A stretch of DNA of 64,000 nucleotides from Artocarpus heterophyllus (lineage: Eukaryota; Streptophyta; Magnoliopsida; Rosales; Moraceae), in contig CM046330.1 of assembly GCA_025403435.1 (NCBI GenBank), positions 19,366,239 to 19,430,238 on the forward strand. The letters are read 5' to 3'. Every line of letters begins with the position of its first letter. The first letter of the stretch is position 1. Made by a program: the position numbers and the translations under genes. Below, one piece after another: positions 11,290-22,693 of the stretch. The notes under the pieces were generated by a model. That model was not told where the DNA came from. It searched no databases and worked only from the letters and a program-made list of their open reading frames with translations.

Positions 11290-12250
11290 CAGCTGTTATT
11301 TATGTCCCCCTAATGCTGGAAAAACTGTCTCATCAAATTGATAATCGACAAACTGTGGTGTAAAGATATCACTCGTTAAGGTTTTGAGATATTTAACTAT
11401 TGACAGGGATTCAAATCCAACATAAATTCCCAGTCCCCTTTGAGGACCCATCTTAATGCACTATGGTGAAGCAATTGGGACATATGCTCCACAACAAAAA
11501 ATTCTTAGATGGGAAATATCTGGCTCTCTACTAGAAACAAGCTATAATGGGAAGTATTTATGATATGTAGTTGGCCTTATGTGAATAGGTGCTGCAGTAT
11601 GTAATATGTCATGTCCTTAAGGAGAGATAGGCAATTTTGTTCTCATAAGTAAAGGCCTAGCAATTAATTTTAGTCTTTTAATAAAAGATTCTGCTAATCC
11701 ATTTTGCATGTGCACGTGAGCAACAGGATGTTCAATAGTAAGGCCAAATGACATGCAGTAATCATTAAAGGCTTGGGATATAAATTCTCCTACGTTATCC
11801 AGACGAATTTTCTTGATTGTATAATACAAGAGTTGCAACTGTAACTAGATTATTTGAGAAAGAAGTCTTGCAAATACAATATTGCTAGTAGATAATAAAC
11901 AAGCATGTGACCAATGTGCTGATGCATCTATTAATACCATAAAATACTGAAATGGTCCACATGATGGAATAATAAGCCCACATATATCTCCTTGAATTCG
12001 TTCTCAAAATGTAGGAGATTCAATTGTAACTTTCATTGGGGATGGCCTTATAATCAGTTTTCCTTGAAAATAAGTAGCACATTAAAAAACTTTAGACAAA
12101 AGAATCTTTTGGTTTTTTAAAGGATGTCCATTTGAATTTTCTATAATCCTTTGCATCATTATTGAACCCAGATGACCTAAATGGTCATGCCAAACAATAA
12201 AATTCCTTGAATCTTTGGATTCTTAGTTCATCACCACATAGGATTCAATT
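11290..12250 (-). pseudogene. Copia integrase (broken)
   Basis: Minus-strand translation shows the pre-integrase part with LGHLGSIMM. It then shows the DD-E core with DICGLIIPSCGPF, IRLDNVGEFISQAFNDYC and HPVAHVHMQNGLAESFIKR (family form EHPVAHVHTQNGLAES). The glycine-rich C-terminal region follows (CIKMGPQRGLGIYVGFES). Stop codons fall between these blocks. The longest open piece is 11617-11838. Confidence 0.8.
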
Positions 12251-12420
12251 GGATTTATAAAGGTATAATATAATCCAGAAGAGTATGATGGTAGCTTTTT
12301 TAATATTTGTTTCTTTCCTAAGACATTAGACGTAATATAAAGATATTTAACATTTTTCTCATTTGCTGTCTCAATATGATAGCCATTACAACGTATATCC
12401 TTAAAATTTAGTAGATTTCT

Positions 12421-12673
12421 TTATGATCTACTAGAATACATAGCATCGTTAATTATAAACTTTGTGCCATCAGGTAATAATATATTAGTTGTTCTAAAGC
12501 CTTCAATGAGATTTACAACACCAAATATTGTACTAAAGTTAGCTTCAGCTAATATGAGATTGGAAAAATATTTTTTTGTAATCTTTGAGAATAGTGTGTG
12601 TTGTTCCATTATCCACTAAGCAAAAGGCTTCACTATTAACTTTAATACCGGTGGAATGATTTTTGCAATCCAT
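12421..12673 (-). pseudogene. Copia aspartic protease region
   Basis: From an ATG at 12673 the minus strand reads MDCKNHSTGIKV and then FCLVDNGTTHTILKD. This is the copia protease active-site block, whose usual form is DSGTTHTIL, with Ser replaced by Asn. A frameshift just after it leaves the open piece 12421-12609. Confidence 0.75.
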
Positions 12674-12822
12674 GTCTTTTCATGAAAAATAAAACAAAAA
12701 GATAAGAAAATAATATACTAAATACAATCCTTTTTTTTATAAAAAACATATGGAGATTATAAAACGTAATAAATGCACATCAAAATTACAAGCACACTAA
12801 AATAAAAACATATCGAAACATT

Positions 12823-13795
12823 CTAAAAATTATGGATCACATTGGAAATAAAAACAAACTGAAAATAACATACTAGGGATATATTGGTGGGAAAACATCC
12901 TTTCTCTTTCAAGGAACCTTGGTAAAGATCAACAAAGTGCTTAGACGTGCGACATGTATGTCTCCAATGTCCTTTCATGCCACATCTATGGCAAGTATCT
13001 TCATTGTTCTTAGGGGTTTTATTTTGCAAACCTTTTTCTTCTTGTTGCTCCTCATTCTTCTCCCATTTTTAATAGTGAGATGCAACTTTCTTGAAATTCG
13101 AGGAGTTTTGGCTATAATATCTATGACCACGACCACGACCACGACCGCCCACGAGTACGTCCACTATGCCAACCATACGTAGAGTATTTAACATATGTCG
13201 CACTCGCTTCAGAGCATAGCGTTGATCTAGTTGGGCGAGATTAATGATTTTTCATCAATAGTTCATTATTTTGTTTGGTAATGAGAAGACATGATATTAA
13301 TTCATAATATTTCTGAAAGCCTCACTCTCAATATTGCTATTGCAAAAGCATATTAGAGGCATGAAAAGTAGAGTATATTTTTTCTAACATGTCTTCATTA
13401 GCAATACTTTTTCAGTATAATTTAAATTAAAAAGTAATTTTAAACATTACAGAATTATACTCGCTCACAGTTTTAAATTGCAATTATAGGTGCATCCAAT
13501 TATAACAAGCTTTAGGAAGTATTATAGTTTTTTGGTGGTCATATCTTTCCTTTAAATTATTCCAAAGGACATAGATATTTTATCGTCAAATATTCAGTTT
13601 TCAATCCTTCATGGTGAAGATGACGAGGAATAGCATTGCGTTCGTGCGATTCTATTAGGATGCATCATTTCCTTCTTTTATTGTATTTCCAAGGTTCATA
13701 GCATCAAGGTAGCTATCAGCATCAAGAGTCTATGCCAAATAATTTTTGTTAGAAATATCAAGAGCAATGAACTCGAGCTTCATACGATTTGACAT
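12823..13795 (-). pseudogene. Copia gag with CCHC zinc knuckle (broken)
   Basis: The minus strand begins MSNRMKLEFIALDISNKNYL at 13795, a typical copia gag start, then has an in-frame stop where Trp is expected and LDADSYLDAMNLG. Near the C-terminus (12823-13029) lies the zinc knuckle CHRCGMKGHWRHTC, matching CX2CX4HX4C, which packages element RNA in working copies. Many stops separate the two ends. Confidence 0.8.
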
Positions 13796-14569
13796 TTTGT
13801 AAACTATTATCTGACAAATAATAAAGTCAGTAGTATATATAAATGTTGCATAATAATAATGGGAATTTATTTAATAAAAAATATGTTACAACATGAAACA
13901 ATTCTGATTACCAATAAACATATTCAACATTTAATGATATATGTTGTAACTGTCAATAAACTGAAATATATACAAAACATTGACAGCAGTAATAAAAAGA
14001 GAGAATTATATAATAAAGTTCATTCATCATACATATAATAAAGCGATTTCTAGACAATTTATTATTAATAAAAGAAAATGGCATACTCCACCATATAAAA
14101 AAATAATGGTAATTCTATTTATTATGGTAATAAGGAATTGAAACATAATAACTATATATATGACCATCATATATATATATATATATATTTTAATTCTGTG
14201 AAGACTTGTAAGACTAGTCATTCTATAGACTCATAAGCTATATGCCAATAAAGACAAGTGCATGTATATCCATTCGATGAGAACAAATTATTAATATCAA
14301 TGTACATACATCAGTGTAAAACTACAAAGAGAGATATATAGGTTGTAATTGAAACAAGGTGTAAAAACAAATGTGTGTTAAGACATACTGATAAGCATGG
14401 AAATAAGAACAATGATATATATATATATATATATAATGCTAACTAAAGCAATAGGCACTAAGAACCAATTACATCAATGAGAAATAGGACAAATATTAGG
14501 AAGCAACAATATGCTCTACTAAAATTTTTCCTTGACGAGAAATGATGGTTAAAACTCATGCTAATAACG

Positions 14570-14923
14570 TGTCATAAAACAAAGCAAATTATAACAAAAG
14601 ACTAAAGAGAACAAGAAAGAAGGCATACAAGAAAATGAGAGACAAAGCAACTATCTATACTCTCACTTGTGAGAGATGAACATATAAGCTTAGCACAATC
14701 TCTATTTATAGGCCAAGAATCATAACTAAAAGTAATGACAATATACATAACTTACATAGGTTACATATACAATTAAGAGAGACATAATGCACAATTTTAG
14801 GAGGGATTCAATGGTAAGATAATGTAGTCTAAATGTAAATTATAAATTTGTAATTAAACCTTTGCATGTACTCATAGTATACCAAGAAGTGGCATCCACA
14901 CATTCGCCACTTGATTCACAACA
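14570..14923 (-). repeat. 5' LTR of the copia element 8579-14923
   Basis: It pairs with the 3' LTR at 8579-8934. On the minus strand it starts TGTTGTGAATCA and ends GTTTTATGACA. It is followed directly by CGTTATTAGCATGAG, which occupies the primer-binding position but does not match the initiator tRNA-Met site. Confidence 0.92.
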
Positions 14924-15029
14924 ACATTAACATAAAATAAATAATCTAGAGCTAAAAAATAAAAGCACAATAGCAAGCATGGAGTGATGGTAACATACAC
15001 CTACATATGAGTTCCTTAGAATAGTATTA

Positions 15030-15895
15030 TAACATTTTATATCAACAAAGATTATTTATTTATTTTATGTGTAAATATGTCCTCTTTATTTTTATATTGT
15101 TGATTTTATGACAAGCAAACAAAAGCTCAAAATTATTGATTACTAGATCTTAAATTGTGCATATATGAGTCTATATGTGGAAAGATGTGATAATGAAATA
15201 GTTGTCTACATACATAGTCCGCAATCTATGGAACAAAAATGAGCACTTTGTTCTTGATAAGATTGTAATAAATGTTTGTTTTTATTTGGGGAGATGGTTT
15301 ACCTTAGCTATTGAAGTGGAGACTTATAAATATAATGGTGGATATATATTAGATTGGTCTAAAATATAATTGATTTTATTAATATTTTTTTTAACTAAAT
15401 GAATTCACTTTGATGAATATTTATGTAATGATGTTGATCATGCAGTAGATTCATAACTTTGTGTTTGTGACTTGTAGCTTTTGATATATCAAATGAGGAA
15501 ATTCTAATAATCGAAAATTGTTACACCATTATGTATGACGCATGACATAAATGATGAGGGTGTAATTCACAAAGATAGAATCCATAACTCTTTAGGACTA
15601 AAAAAAATAAGAGCCTTAATTATTTGGTTATATTAAATATCTGAATGATTTTTAATTTATAATTTTATATGAATTTATAAATAAGGTTTTTCCAATAATG
15701 AAATAATGGAACATTGGGATAAAATAATCATGAAGTTAAAACAAAACTATCCTTTAGATCCATAATGGATAACCTATCAGGATATTACTTATAATGAGAG
15801 ATTATAGACAAACAAATTAGAGTTATGTAATCTGATATATAACCAAGAATTCATCTTTGGGCTTTTAGTGAAATAGTACTGAAGCTATTACGATG
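15030..15895 (+). repeat. Diverged fragment of the 2-kb copia LTR family
   Basis: In the same order as the copy-1 LTR (19160-20060) it shows a TCAACAAAGATTATTTATTT start, ATGTCCTCTTTA, GACAAGCAAACAAAAG, GTCCGCAATCTATGGAA, GGAGATGGTTTACCTT, CCATAATGGATAACCTATCAG and GGGCTTTTAGTGAAATAGTA. Both ends are missing and identity is much lower than among copies 1-4, so this is an older relic in plus orientation. The 106 bp between 14924 and 15029 hold nothing recognisable. Confidence 0.65.
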
Positions 15896-16157
15896 GTTTT
15901 TCTTAAAAACTATCATGCAAAGCTATAATTCAAAACGATTTTTATGAAAAACTGTTGTGAAAAATTGGTCAAAAACACCCATTTTAAACCATTTTCTCGT
16001 TGCCTACGGTAGGCAGGCCAAGAACGGTAGTTGAGCATCCAACAAAAAAAAAACACATTTACTATGTGTATTGTGATATTATATGATATATTTTATAATG
16101 TTGCCAAGGATTGTATGCATGCCTTGATTATTTACACTTGATGCACATGTGTGTATA
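15896..16157. other. CACTA-like palindromic scrap, otherwise unassigned
   Basis: It carries ACGATGGTTTTTCTTAAAAA and AACGATTTTTATGAAAAACTG words like the subterminal repeats of the CACTA element starting at 16158. It could be debris of another CACTA end. Confidence 0.35.
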
Positions 16158-16189
16158 CACTACAACAAATTCGAGATTATACTACCTTT

Positions 16190-16832
16190 ATTTAATGACC
16201 GTTTCTCAAAAACCATTGTGATAAGGCAAAAAAACACGACGAGTTACACCCGCAAACACGAAAACCATCGTGGTAAGTGTGGGAGCTACCACGATGGTTT
16301 TTTAAAAACTGTCGTGGTAGCTTTTACTTACCACGATAGGTTTTTAAAAAACCGTCGTGGTAGCTCACTACTAGAATCTTGAGATTATACTTACCACATC
16401 AGTTTTTTATAAAAAAATTCGTGAAAGGTTCCACATCTTGGTGCTTGCTTAAATTTAGGCGAGGGACTAAAAATTTTGAATATGGGACTTTTTACGATGG
16501 TTTTTATAAAATTCATCGTGAAAGGTTTCGTATATTGAAAATTTTGAATATCGAGACCTTTTATGACAGTTTTTATAAAAACTATCGTGAAAGGTTCTGC
16601 ATCTTAGCACCTACTTAAATTTGGGCAGGGGGTTACAAATTTCAAATACGGGACTTTTTACGATGATTTTTATAAAACCCGTCGTGAAAGGTAAATTTGG
16701 GAAAATTTTGAATGTGAGACTTTTTACGACGGTTTTTATAAAAACCGTCGTGAAAGGTTTCGCATACTAAAAATTTTAAATATCAGGACCTATCACGACG
16801 GTTTTAATAAAAAACTGTTGTGAAAGGTGCCG
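16190..16832. repeat. CACTA left subterminal palindromic repeats
   Basis: Many copies of an ACGACGGTTTTTATAAAAAC-type palindrome followed by CGTCGTGAAAGG alternate with TTTTGAATATCGGGAC-type spacers, in units of roughly 90 bp. In En/Spm-type elements such repeats bind the element-encoded protein. A second terminus-like CACTACTAGAATCTTGAGAT starts at 16366. Confidence 0.75.
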
Positions 16833-19080
16833 ATCGAGGTGGAGAATACATTTCTAATAAGTTTCTGGGACACTTATTAGAAAATGGGATTTTATCCCAT
16901 TTGACTACGCTGGGCACTCTGCAATAGAATAGCGTAGTGGAGAGAAGGAATAGGACTTTATTAGACATGGTAACATGCATGATGAGTTATTCATCATTGC
17001 CTTTATCCTTTTGGGGATATGCACTACAAATCTCATGTTATCTTTTGAACAATGTGCCTTCAAAATCGGTCCCTAAAACTCGTCACGACTTGTAGACAGG
17101 CAAGAAGACATCCTTAAACTATATTTGCATATGAGGATGTTTGGCTCATGTCCTGTTTAGGGATGCGAATAAGTTGACAGCACATTTGGAAGTTTGCGTA
17201 TTTGTAGGATATCCAAAAGCGACTAAAGGGGGTTATTTCTATAACCCAAAGGAAAATAAAGTTGTGATTTCAAGTAATGCAGCTTTCCTTGAGGAGAGTT
17301 ACATGGACAACTTTAAGCCTCGAAGCAAAGTGGTGCTTAAGGAGTGATCCAATCACTTCGGAGGTTCTGGATGAAACTATTCCGATTAGTGTAGAAAGAC
17401 CAAACAAACCCAAACAACAACCTAAGGGGCTTTGATGTAATGTGAGGATTGGGCATTAACCCGAGAAGTATATGTTCAATGGTGAGGCCTTTTTGGCTGA
17501 ACCAAATGAACATGATAGGGATCCTTACACTTACGCAGAGGCCACAGAGGATGTTGATTCGAAACTCTAGACAGAGACCATGAACACAGAGATGAAGTCT
17601 ATGGAGACTAATAAGGTCTAGGAGCTTGTGGATCTTCCTGAAGGGGTAAAGCCCATAGGGTGTAAGTGGATCTACAAGAGGAAAAGAGGAGTGGATGGAA
17701 AGGTCAAAACCTTTAAGGCTAGACTGGTAGCTAAGGGTTATACGCAAAAGGAAGGAATCGATTACGAGAAAACCTTTTCGCTTGTAGCCATGCTAAAGTC
17801 CATCCAGATTCTCTTGTCCATAGTGCCACTCTCGATTATGAGATTTGGCAAATAGATGTCAAGATAGCTTTTCTAAATGGCTATCTTGTTGAGTCCGTTT
17901 ATATGGAACAACCAGACGGGTTCAAGGACAAGGGTCAAGAGGGTAAGGTTTGTAAGTTGCTAAAGTCAATTTATGGACTTAAGCAGGCTTCCCGTTCTTG
18001 AAACATAAGATTTGATCAAGTGATTAAGACTTATGGGTTCCCACAAAATATGGATGAACCATGCATGTATAAACACATTAAGGATGGGACTGTAGTTTTT
18101 CTACTGCTCTATATAGATGACATTCTGCTAATTGGGAATGACGTTGGGGCATTGTCATCGGTCAAATTATGATTGACCAAGTAGTTTGACATGAAGGATT
18201 TGGGTGAGGTTAATTTTATTCTCGATATCTAGATCTTTCGGGATAGGAAGAACAAATGATAGCTTGGTCCTAGACCAGCTACATAGATAAAATTCTCAAG
18301 AGGTTTGAAATGTTGGATTCCAAAAAGGATAGGCAACCATTTAGGTCTGGAATCACTCTTTCTAAGAAAGACTCTCCAAAGTCTGAGGAAGAAAGAGAAT
18401 ACATGAAAAAGGTGCCTTATGCTTCGGTAGTGGGTAGTCTCATGTATGCCATGCTTTACACACGACCAGATATTTGTTATGCAGTCGGGATAGTAAGTCG
18501 ATTTCAGGCGGATCCAGGACCGAACCACTAGGTTGCGGTTAAGCATATTTTCAAGTACCTAAAAAGGACTCGATGGTATATGCTTGTGTATTCAAGTGAG
18601 GATTTGACTCCTCTAGGATACACTGACTAAGATTTTCAATCCTATCTGGATTTTAGGAGATCAACTTTGGGTTTTGTGTTTACTCTAGGTGGTAGTGCCA
18701 TCAGTTGGAGAAGTGTGAAGCAAGATTGCACTTTGGATTCAACGATGAAGGCTGAGTATGTGGCAGCTAGTGATGTTTCGAAATAAGCAGTGTGGCTCTG
18801 CAAGTTCCTTGGGGATCTTGAGGTAGTTCCTGGTATGGATAAGGTGGTATTATTGTATAGTGATAACAGTGCGGCGGTAGCCAATGCTAAGGAACCAAGA
18901 TTTCACAAAAGAGTAAGCATATTGATCAAAAGTATCATGTGATAAAGGACTTCGTCGAGGGTGGGCATGTCATGGTGTGCAAAATCACGTCAGAGGACAA
19001 TTTAGCTGATCCATTCACGAAGACACTTACTGGGAGAGTCTTCGAGAGACATGTGGAAGCTATGGGGGTACAAAATTTGT
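16833..19080 (+). pseudogene. Copia family A pol, copy 1 (broken)
   Basis: In order it has the integrase C-part ([40 protein letters not shown]), the linker CVFVGYPKATKGGYFYNPKE, and reverse transcriptase ([51 protein letters not shown]). The catalytic LLYIDDILLIG lies near 18106-18138 (YIDD, where copy 4 has YADD). RNase H follows (ISWRSVKQDCTLDSTMKAEY and ADPFTKTLTGRVF). There are several in-frame stops, for example where a Trp codon became TAG in the integrase and connection regions. Open pieces lie at 17141-17347, 17628-17855 and 18310-18531. Confidence 0.85.
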
Positions 19081-20540
19081 CATATTTACTCACTTAGTGC
19101 AAGTGGGAGATTGTTAGACGTGTATGCCCTAAGGAGTAAAAATGTAATATGTTTTTGGAGACATTTTTATCAATAAAGAATTTATTTATTATTTCTATAC
19201 CAAATCTTGTCCTCTTTACGTTCATATTTGTTGAATGTATGTTAAGCAAACAACAGTCTGAGACTGTCGGTCTAAGCCTTTAAGAATTGGGCATATGATG
19301 GACAGATTATGCGTAAGACATGATTCTTAAGGTGGCGGTCTAAATCATAAGATCCGCAATCGAGGGAATAAAGTTGGGTGCTTTATTCATGTAAAGATTG
19401 TTATATTGTCTATATCCCTATTAGGAGATGGTTTGTCTTTGCCATTGGAGGTAGACTCCACAAATAGAAACATTGGCACGTTGTCATAGGTGACGATGGG
19501 TTAGAACAGGACATAAAGTGAATTGATTTGAATTAATAATTCTGTCTTGGCAAATCATTCACTTTAGATAATCATTTGTATTGTATCTTAATTCTGAGAT
19601 GAATAGTGAGCCCATTGTCTTGACTTGTGTCTTTTGATGTACCAAAGGGTGACACCCACATTTCAATAGTGGTACGCATGCCAGTATGGTGAAGACATGA
19701 CTTTTGATAGCGTAGACCCGTTGTCATAGATATGGAATCCATAGCTCCTCTTTAGGAGTAGTGATATCCTCTTATATGCGTTATATTGTAATTGAAAAAC
19801 TAGAGCGCTCAACCATTTGGATATATAGGAGTAACTGAATGGTACACCGTCTTTGGATGGTAAGTTTTCTAATGGTGAGATAATGGAACGTAAGATAAAA
19901 ATAATGGGAAGGTAAGACAGAACTTGTCCTTAAGCCGATTATGGATAGTCCTATAAGGATACGATACACTATGATATATCAAGGAGACTTAGCTATACGG
20001 GCTTCGTAATTTTATATAGTTCGAGAGTGCAGCTTCAAGCTTTTAGTGGAGTAGTGTTGGAGTTGATAATTATGAAATGTATATCTAGGATATTAGGTTT
20101 CCTAATTATCGGGAGCTTAAACTATATAGGTTATTTGGTCCCCTTTGCTAGCTTATAATATCCTGTAACGATACGATGTGCTTTTTCAATAATTGGTGAC
20201 TATGTTAGATTTATTAGATTGGCTAAAATTCAAAAGAATCAAATAAGTCATGTCTATTTATCGGTTGAATTATTTTTGTGACAAAATTGATTCAAGATAA
20301 ACTTGTTGAATTATTGGAATCAGATAATTCATGTCTGTTTATCGGTTGGATTAATTTTGAATTAATTCAAGATAAACTTGTTGAATTATTAGGAATTCAT
20401 TTATTTTCCTAGAGATTATCTAGATAAAGTTTTTTTAATTAGATAACTTCTCTATTGGGTTATTTGAATTAAAACTAAGACTTTATCCTATAGAATATCG
20501 GGTGAAAAATAAAAGATTCATTGAGATTTTTTTATCGACA

Positions 20541-20620
20541 GTTTGGCATGCCGATCCTCAGGTTCGGCCTACCGATGGGCAAGTTCGGCATGCCGGTTAG
20601 ACAGATCGGCATGCCAATCG
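20541..20620. repeat. GC-rich palindromic motif cluster in copia LTR copy 1
   Basis: It has TTTGGCATGCCGATC, GGTTCGGCCTACCGATGG, GTTCGGCATGCCGG and GATCGGCATGCCAATC within 80 bp. It sits about 120 bp upstream of the TATA box, in the U3 promoter part of the LTR. Confidence 0.8.
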
Positions 20621-20729
20621 TGCGATAAAAGGATCACTCATTTTCACACAGTTTTCATTAGATATTGATCCAAATTTTGATTCTGATTCGAATTTTGAGG
20701 CATTATCTGATAAGGACTGACTCTAGGGC

Positions 20730-20752
20730 CCAACCTCTATAAAAAGGGAGTG
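20730..20752 (+). promoter_or_regulatory. TATA box of copia family A LTR
   Basis: CTCTATAAAAAGGGAGTGAG matches a plant TATA box. The equivalent text CTCCCTATTTATAGAGG or CTCCCTTTATATA recurs in minus orientation in the LTRs of copies 2-4, which supports a conserved promoter position. Confidence 0.6.
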
Positions 20753-21136
20753 AGTCTCATAATTATTTAGACCAATTGAGAGATTAAGAGTGATACTCTA
20801 CTGGTGAGATTCTAAAACTCCCTTAGAGCTCTTGTTCACAAATCACGAACACTAGCTTTAGGTTCTCTCAAGAGGTTGGAAGTAGAGTCACCTAGTGGAA
20901 GAGCTATGCGTGTGAACCCACACTCACTCCGATCGTGGATAGAGAATAGAAAAGAAGACCAGTTGGTTGAGGCTATTTTAGAATGTTACTTCTCTTCACG
21001 GATTGCGAGAGTTCTTCGGCATTTAAAGGTTAGTAAGATTTGGTTAATTTATACATATAGTGTGTCAAACTTGTGTTTTAGAAAATACTCTGGTATAAAA
21101 ATTTTAAAATTCTGCTACGTACTATTTTTTGCAACA

Positions 21137-22455
21137 GTATTGAACGATATCATGAAGATGAATGTTGATTTCTTGTGTATGTGAATGATTGACATGAACA
21201 CTCTAAGAGTTGAGCACATCGAGACCGCAACAATGTCACTTCAATTAAGGTTTAATAAGTAAGCATGTCAATTAAGTACATTCTCACCTGCAACATGATG
21301 AAGTTTATGAAAAGTTTTGACATTGTGGTTTATGATGAATTTTATGATGATTTTGGCATAATGTTTTATCATGAAAGCCTTTGATGACACAAGAAGGTTT
21401 AATGCATGTTTTGATGATAAGGTATGTCAAAGCTTAAATAAATAAATATATATATATATATGTATCACCTAATTAATATATATATATATGTATCACCTAA
21501 TTAAGCATTGCACACCTAAAGTTATTTTTATGATGTTGTCCAAAGTTGGACTTGTTATGTTTGGTTTAGGATTACCTACCCCTCTCCTTTCATGACGATG
21601 CGCCTATGATGATGTTAATGGTGCAACACTTGGGCCCCTAAAGATAAAATGAAGAAGTTTTAATATGGAAGTTTTTATTGAAAGATATGTTCTATGTGAA
21701 CTTGTGCCAAGTGTAGTATTATGCTTATGATGATTATTATGATGATGTTATGTAATGATTTTCATGAAACGTTTATGTTGTGAGATAAGAATGTGTACTT
21801 ACTAAACTTTTGCTTGCTAGTTTTTACTTCATGTTGCAGACAAAGGTACAAGAATTATGGAATAGGTGGAGGATGAAGACAGGCGTGTGTGCCAGGAATG
21901 ATGGATTGGAAAACAGAAGGACACCATGAAAAGAATTTATTTTCTTGCATAATGTTTTGTATTTGTATGTTAATTTTTCCCGCACTATGTTGTATTAATA
22001 CTTGTTTTAAATTCTCCTTTATGTTGGTAATAGATCGGCCTGCCAACCATCATTGGTCAGTTTGCTGATGTTATAATCGGCCTACTGATTGCCTTGCATC
22101 GGTCTACCAATTTGGTTATTTTAATACTCTAGTTTTGCAGAGCCTTTGTCAGCCTGTCGATCATGTTCGAACTGTCAGTGTCTGAAGTTCGGCCTATAGA
22201 ACTAAAAAAGCATATTTGAGTAACTGTTTTAATTTTTATTTAAATTATAGTTTCATTATTTTGGTATTGATAAACTATTTAAGTATGCATATATATATAT
22301 ATATAAGTTGTTTTGAAAATATAAAGTATAAAAAAAAGTATGCATGGATCTTAGGATATGTGTATTTAACTATACTGGAATTAAATAGTTTATCATAAAA
22401 TAATGATAATAAGGATTAAAGTAACGACATCTATGATGTCCTTAAGCGGGCATCA
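21137..22455 (+). repeat. Gypsy 5' LTR, 5' part missing
   Basis: The 3' border is set by the primer-binding site at 22463. The last 190 bp match 26427-26603. The upstream border is the end of the copia copy-1 LTR, so copia either inserted here or is joined by a deletion. It contains AT microsatellites at 21446-21464 and 22290-22306 and a GC-rich cluster at 22033-22202. Confidence 0.7.
22033..22202. repeat. GC-rich palindromic motif cluster in gypsy LTR
   Basis: It has GATCGGCCTGCCAACC, AATCGGCCTACTGATTGCC, CATCGGTCTACCAATTTGG and GTTCGGCCTATAGAAC. It is weaker than in the copia LTRs but uses the same word, here in a Ty3/gypsy LTR. Confidence 0.6.
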
Positions 22456-22462
22456 TAGGCTT

Positions 22463-22473
22463 TGGTATCAGAG
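22463..22473 (+). other. Primer-binding site, initiator tRNA-Met type
   Basis: TGGTATCAGAG a few bases after the LTR end is the standard plant LTR-retrotransposon priming site complementary to initiator tRNA-Met. Confidence 0.85.
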
Positions 22474-22693
22474 TGGAATTCTATTTTTAATTCACATTGC
22501 CGTACATCAGTTCAAGTCCTCCAAGTAAGTATGTTTTAAGTTAAATCATATAGTTGTAAGTTAAATGATAAGTGTAAGACCTAGATGTATGATGATTAAT
22601 GCCTTAATACATAAAGTTAGTAGTGAAATCTTGGTTCACACCTAAATTTGGAAGTTTATTCCTAAGTTCATAATTCTTTTAGGAAATCAAAGA

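Larger units (their letters stand above)
8579..14923 (-). mobile_element. Decayed full-length Ty1/copia element (355-bp LTRs)
   Basis: Two LTRs of about 355 bp flank 5.6 kb that holds, in minus-strand order, gag, zinc knuckle, protease, integrase, reverse transcriptase and RNase H. That is the copia order, with integrase before reverse transcriptase. Identical ACATT 5-mers flank the element (8574-8578 and 14924-14928), so both ends are intact. The coding region is broken by many stops and frameshifts, so the element is dead. This copy is unrelated in sequence to the 2-kb-LTR copia family further right. Confidence 0.93.
16833..21136 (+). mobile_element. Copia family A, copy 1: 5'-truncated element with 3' LTR
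   Basis: It starts abruptly inside the integrase (GATCGAGGTGGAGAATAC, product DRGGEY) at the CACTA junction. It runs through reverse transcriptase and RNase H to a polypurine tract (AAGTGGGAGAT, 19101-19111) and one LTR of 2025 bp. The 5' LTR, gag, protease and half of integrase are missing. The same family occurs as copies 2-4 on the minus strand between 39264 and 61471. The downstream flank after CAACA (21136) is gypsy LTR sequence. Confidence 0.88.
19112..21136 (+). repeat. Copia family A LTR, copy 1 (3' LTR)
   Basis: It starts TGTTAGACGTGTATGCCC and ends TTTTTTGCAACA. Internal landmarks are the palindromic cluster at 20541-20620, a TATA box CTCTATAAAAAGGGAG near 20737, and downstream text shared by all copies. 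Confidence 0.92.

Noticed and set aside
20876..21184. Open frame in the copia LTR (also seen at 51063-51257) with similar peptides, perhaps an LTR-encoded small protein
   Set aside because: The 5' LTR of copy 4 has a stop in the same frame (CATAGG in place of CACAGG) and copy 2 differs in start and end. The similarity is just LTR homology at the DNA level.
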